A program made the translations under genes and the position numbers. Below, piece after piece: positions 6,954-9,816 of a stretch of DNA of 9,816 bases. Numbering within the stretch: position 1 is the stretch's first letter; each line of letters opens with the position of its first letter. Origin of the DNA: CAYNNP01 sp964398215 (GTDB lineage Bacteria; Planctomycetota; Planctomycetia; Pirellulales; Pirellulaceae). The notes beneath the pieces were generated by a model, which was not told the origin of the DNA, searched no databases, and saw nothing but the letters and a program-made list of their open reading frames with translations. Location of the stretch: positions 1 through 9,816 of the forward strand of contig CAYNNP010000246.1 in NCBI GenBank assembly GCA_964398215.1, read 5' to 3'.

Positions 6954-9361
6954 GCCAAACCTTTCCAACGTCGTAGACCCCATTCAGTGCAAAGGCACAG
7001 GACTGCCAAGCATAGTACCCAAGGCCGATGCCAAATCGGATACACCCAAGTTTCTGTTACAGGTATTTTTTTGTCGGGTAGTTCGGTGACAAATTGATCC
7101 AATCGATCTTCGCTGACAACTTCACCGCCCGTTTCATTGGCAATTCTAGTCAGCAAGTTGCGATTCAACCGCAAGTCTTGGAATTCGGCAACTCCTGCCT
7201 GGACAGTCCAGCCAGTCGACGCCGTCCCAACGTCGCTGCCATCGGCCGCAGAAATTTTTGCCGAGACTTTGTATCCGCCTGGATCACGTGACCAATAATC
7301 AGCTTTGTAAACACCTGGAATGTTGTCGTCAGCTTCCGCAACGATTTCGAAAGGCTCTTTGCCAAGTCGCGTAATCTCCAGTGTCACAGCCGCGTTATCC
7401 AGAGGCAAATAATCTTCGTCTCGCGCCGTTGCAACGATCGTCACCGGTTGGCTTGGGTCGCTGCCAGCGTCAACACGTATTTCGGCTCGGCGCGGAACTT
7501 CGTTGACCAACCAACGGGTTGTCTGACGCCACATTTGTGCGGGATCATCGCGGCCTTCTTTTTCGCGGCGCATTGACCAACGCCAAAAGTCACCGATTGG
7601 CATCGCAGCACTTCGGCCTTTACCGAACCGCTGCACCACCAAAGCGGGATTCGATTTGTTTGTTGATTTGTCGCTGACGGTCGCCAAAACCGAAGCACCA
7701 GGCTTGGGGTCACCGACTGCATTGATCGTTGAAAACGGTGGCATGCCTTTCAATCGATCCTTTTCTGCCGACTCGTTGTCTCGCAAACGAACCCACGGCT
7801 GCAACAGGCCCTCTCTGGTGATGGCCAATCGGAAGGCGCCGGGTTTGTTCTCGACCGTCTTGCGGGGAGCATAGACGGGCGCAAGTTCGCCGAGTGGCGA
7901 GTCTGCAAATTCCTTGCCAGCGAACGATTCTTTACCGCCAAGGAACAACAACCCACCGCCTCGAGTGCTGACGAAACGACGAAGCAATAACATTTGGTCG
8001 GGACTAAAGAACTTTGTTTCGACGTCATCCAAAATAACGCCATGGTAAGCGAACAATTCATCAGCCGATTCTGGGAATCCGTCGCTGAGTTCTTCTGATT
8101 CTTTCACGCCCAAACGAATGATCACAGGTTCGTCGTACTGCTGCGCGGCTTCCTCTTCGTCGTTGTCCAAACCTTGGAAAAGACGATTGGTTGAATTGAC
8201 TGCTTGGTCGCGGAAACTGAACTTAGGTTCTTTGTTGGCAATTCGCAGCAAGCCGACAAGCTGAACTTCGGCGTCTTCTTGCAAGGCTCGACGCAGGAAT
8301 TTGAATTCCCAGTTGGGACGTCCGGCAACATACAGGACTCGGTACGGCCCATGTTTACGATCAACCGCTACTACGCGACTATTATTGGCGATCGTTGCTT
8401 CGGATGTCTCGGGTTTGGCTTCATCCGGTTTAGCTGGCTCGAATACGGAACGTTCGGACTCGCTGAATGTCACGACGTTATAAAAGTTGACACCACTTTG
8501 TTCTGGACGAAACCGAAATGTAACTTCGCCTTCTGGTTCAGACTCCGTAGTTGAAACCGTTTTTTCCTCAATCAACTGTCCGCTTTCGTCTCGCAATTGC
8601 ACAATCGTAGCGTCGCTTTCCATGCCAACGGAATCAACTTGTACTCGCAGTGTCGTTGGCGAAGTCTCAAAGTCGGTCTGTTGCAAGCTAACGTCGGCGA
8701 TCCGCAGGTCTCGGATCGGTTCATCATCGCTTGGTAGAACTGGGTAAAGCGGAATTCCTAGCTCCGACCAATCATAGTCCGGAGGCATATCGGTCAAGTT
8801 ACCATCGGTGAATAGCAAAGCTCCTGCCACCGGTCGATCGGCCAACCTTTCGCTTAACGACTGCAGGCTACCGGTCATCGACGACACATAGCCTTCGCTA
8901 GAAAGCTGGTCGAACTGATCCACACGTTCCAATCGTGAATCAAATGCATAGGATCTGACATCGAATGCTTGCGCCAACCGAGTCCGCCAATCGTTTTTAT
9001 CCTCAAGTAGCTGTGCGACTTTTTCGCCACGGCTGAGCGATTCAGTCGATGGCTTTAGTCGCATGCTTTGGCTATTGTCAACGACAATCGAAAACACGTT
9101 TGCTTTGGGGCGCGGACGAGTCCCCGAACGCATTGGTTGCAGAAGACAAATCGCCAGCAAGCCAATGGCGATCAGTTTTAAAATCGCTGCGATCAGGCGT
9201 ACCGGTGGAATCGTATTTTTAGCTGAATAGCTCCACGCGACAGCACCTCCGATGATCAAAAATAGAATCACGCTCGGTACGATCCACGACGGAGCGCCGA
9301 ACGTAACTCCAGCGATATCGTTACTGGCGAGCAGCGCCATGGGTTCAACGTTTAGATGCAT
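6950..9361 (-). CDS. Membrane protein with VWA and glutamine-amidotransferase-like domains
   Basis: This 803-residue protein has two N-terminal membrane helices (about 26-45 and 54-74), a VWA domain (about 87-210), an Ig-like stretch (about 210-320), a class I glutamine-amidotransferase-like domain (about 340-510), a second beta-rich stretch (about 640-745) and a final membrane helix (about 780-795). The MIDAS metal site looks complete: Asp95-x-Ser97-x-Ser99, Thr163, and Asp186 in FTDG. In the GATase-like region YVAGRPNWEF and GGGLLFLGG are visible, but I see no nucleophilic Cys there, so it is probably a binding fold, not an amidotransferase. Such proteins are common in planctomycetes, typically near MoxR/DUF58/BatA-type genes, which would lie off the right edge. 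It starts 2 bases after the preceding stop and overlaps the peptidase start (ATGA). ATG 9361 is used; ATG 9340 is possible, and neither has a clear ribosome site. Exact role unknown. Confidence 0.93.
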   Translation of the reverse strand: MHLNVEPMALLASNDIAGVTFGAPSWIVPSVILFLIIGGAVAWSYSAKNTIPPVRLIAAILKLIAIGLLAICLLQPMRSGTRPRPKANVFSIVVDNSQSMRLKPSTESLSRGEKVAQLLEDKNDWRTRLAQAFDVRSYAFDSRLERVDQFDQLSSEGYVSSMTGSLQSLSERLADRPVAGALLFTDGNLTDMPPDYDWSELGIPLYPVLPSDDEPIRDLRIADVSLQQTDFETSPTTLRVQVDSVGMESDATIVQLRDESGQLIEEKTVSTTESEPEGEVTFRFRPEQSGVNFYNVVTFSESERSVFEPAKPDEAKPETSEATIANNSRVVAVDRKHGPYRVLYVAGRPNWEFKFLRRALQEDAEVQLVGLLRIANKEPKFSFRDQAVNSTNRLFQGLDNDEEEAAQQYDEPVIIRLGVKESEELSDGFPESADELFAYHGVILDDVETKFFSPDQMLLLRRFVSTRGGGLLFLGGKESFAGKEFADSPLGELAPVYAPRKTVENKPGAFRLAITREGLLQPWVRLRDNESAEKDRLKGMPPFSTINAVGDPKPGASVLATVSDKSTNKSNPALVVQRFGKGRSAAMPIGDFWRWSMRREKEGRDDPAQMWRQTTRWLVNEVPRRAEIRVDAGSDPSQPVTIVATARDEDYLPLDNAAVTLEITRLGKEPFEIVAEADDNIPGVYKADYWSRDPGGYKVSAKISAADGSDVGTASTGWTVQAGVAEFQDLRLNRNLLTRIANETGGEVVSEDRLDQFVTELPDKKIPVTETWVYPIWHRPWVLCLAVLCLCTEWGLRRWKGLA
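6960..6966 (-). promoter_or_regulatory. Ribosome binding site of the C13 peptidase gene, inside the VWA gene
   Basis: On the minus strand this reads GGAAAGG, 6 bases before ATG 6953. It lies within the last codons of the VWA gene and supports the internal start, hence the ATGA overlap, over the longer reading from 6983. Confidence 0.65.
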
Positions 9362-9363
9362 GT

Positions 9364-9816
9364 TTACCGACCGCTGCCTAAGTTCTCGTAGTACTTGCGG
9401 ACAGCGTCAGAGAATTGATCGGGAACGGGGTCGCGATCAATCGGTACCAGAGCGTTTTTCTCTGCTGATCGACGCAGTAATTCTTCTTGCACATCACGTT
9501 TGAGTTCACGCAGCGGTTCGGCAATCATCTTTTCAACCAAACGCCATTGCGGTTCCTTGGAATGACGTTTCAGTTCCAAACGCACTTCACGAGCCCTGTC
9601 TCGAATTCGAGAAGCACGTGATCGAATTTCTGGATCCTCGACCATTTCTTCAACGTCACGCAGGCGATCCGTCCACTCGCGGAACCCGTCTCCAGCAATC
9701 GGAGATCCTGTCGGCCCATCGGCGGCAATCCGGTTCAGATTCAACAAACCACCGTCACCGCCAGAATTCGATCCAGCCCGTTGTTGGCCCGGTTGTTGAC
9801 CCGGTTGTTGTCCTGG
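9364..9816 (-). CDS. C-terminal part of a hypothetical large planctomycete protein (runs off the right edge)
   Basis: The reading frame is open to the right edge, giving the last 150 residues of a longer protein. It begins with three PGQQ repeats followed by a Gly/Ser-rich linker, then a charged helical segment with many Arg and Glu (about residues 35-120) that may form a coiled coil, and ends in DRDPVPDQFSDAVRKYYENLGSGR-type sequence (DRDPVPDQFSDAVRKYYENL plus a short tail). No enzymatic motif or membrane helix is visible in this part. Its position directly before a VWA/GATase-like membrane protein, with 2 bases between stop and start, and the Gln/Pro-rich linker resemble the large DUF4175-like membrane proteins of planctomycete gene clusters; that identity is inferred and the N-terminal part is needed to test it. 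The real start is outside the window, so a TTG at 9747 should not be taken as the start. Confidence 0.88.
   Translation of the reverse strand, partial: PGQQPGQQPGQQRAGSNSGGDGGLLNLNRIAADGPTGSPIAGDGFREWTDRLRDVEEMVEDPEIRSRASRIRDRAREVRLELKRHSKEPQWRLVEKMIAEPLRELKRDVQEELLRRSAEKNALVPIDRDPVPDQFSDAVRKYYENLGSGR
9781..9816. repeat. 12-base tandem repeat encoding PGQQ
   Basis: Three copies of a 12-base unit (minus strand CCx GGx CAA CAA) run to the window edge and encode PGQQ three times. Only third codon positions of Pro and Gly differ between copies. The repeat may continue to the right. It is a low-complexity linker inside the partial gene, not a separate element. Confidence 0.85.

Noticed and set aside
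6954..6983. Longer start of the C13 peptidase at ATG 6983
   Set aside because: It adds ten residues before a good signal peptide, and the ribosome site GGAAAGG is placed for ATG 6953.
8204..8554. Plus-strand frames opposite the VWA, C13, WD40 and M13 genes
   Set aside because: All are antisense shadows of strongly supported minus-strand genes, without domains, repeats or ribosome sites of their own.

Overview
The window looks like a chromosomal segment from a planctomycete, most likely of the Pirellulaceae/Rhodopirellula type. This is inferred from the gene content: a large VWA/glutamine-amidotransferase-like membrane protein of the planctomycete type, a secreted protein made entirely of WD40 repeats, a neprilysin-family M13 peptidase, roughly balanced base composition, GTG starts and weak or absent Shine-Dalgarno sites. 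No species can be named from the sequence alone. All seven genes lie on the minus strand, so transcription runs from right to left, and nearly all of the window is coding. I saw no tRNA, rRNA, insertion sequence, CRISPR array or phage feature.

Right block (9816 down to 5967). The C-terminal end of a large protein with PGQQ repeats enters from the right edge. Its stop lies 2 bases before the start of an 803-residue membrane protein (two N-terminal membrane helices, a VWA domain with a complete MIDAS set, a class I glutamine-amidotransferase-like domain, Ig-like segments and a C-terminal membrane helix). The stop of that gene overlaps, as ATGA, the start of a secreted legumain-like (C13, clan CD) cysteine peptidase with a His-Cys dyad and an EF-hand-like loop. 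These three genes look like one translationally coupled unit acting in the cell envelope.

Middle block (5832 down to 3739). After a 134-base gap comes a secreted protein of about 697 residues in which I count about 14 WD40-like repeats, consistent with two seven-bladed propellers. It has the best ribosome binding site in the window and may have its own leader. It could belong functionally to the peptidase unit, but the gap leaves that open.

Left block (3546 down to 15). After a 192-base gap come an M13 zinc metallopeptidase with a signal peptide, a FabG-like short-chain dehydrogenase/reductase 6 bases downstream, and a short soluble histidine kinase of the NtrB type 7 bases after that. The spacing makes an operon very likely. 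The kinase carries no sensor domain and its response regulator is not in the window; it may lie just past the left edge.

The most notable item is the coupled C13 peptidase and VWA/GATase-like membrane protein, possibly with the double-propeller protein as a partner: a candidate envelope-associated proteolytic module. That is an inference from gene order and domain content, not a demonstrated system.
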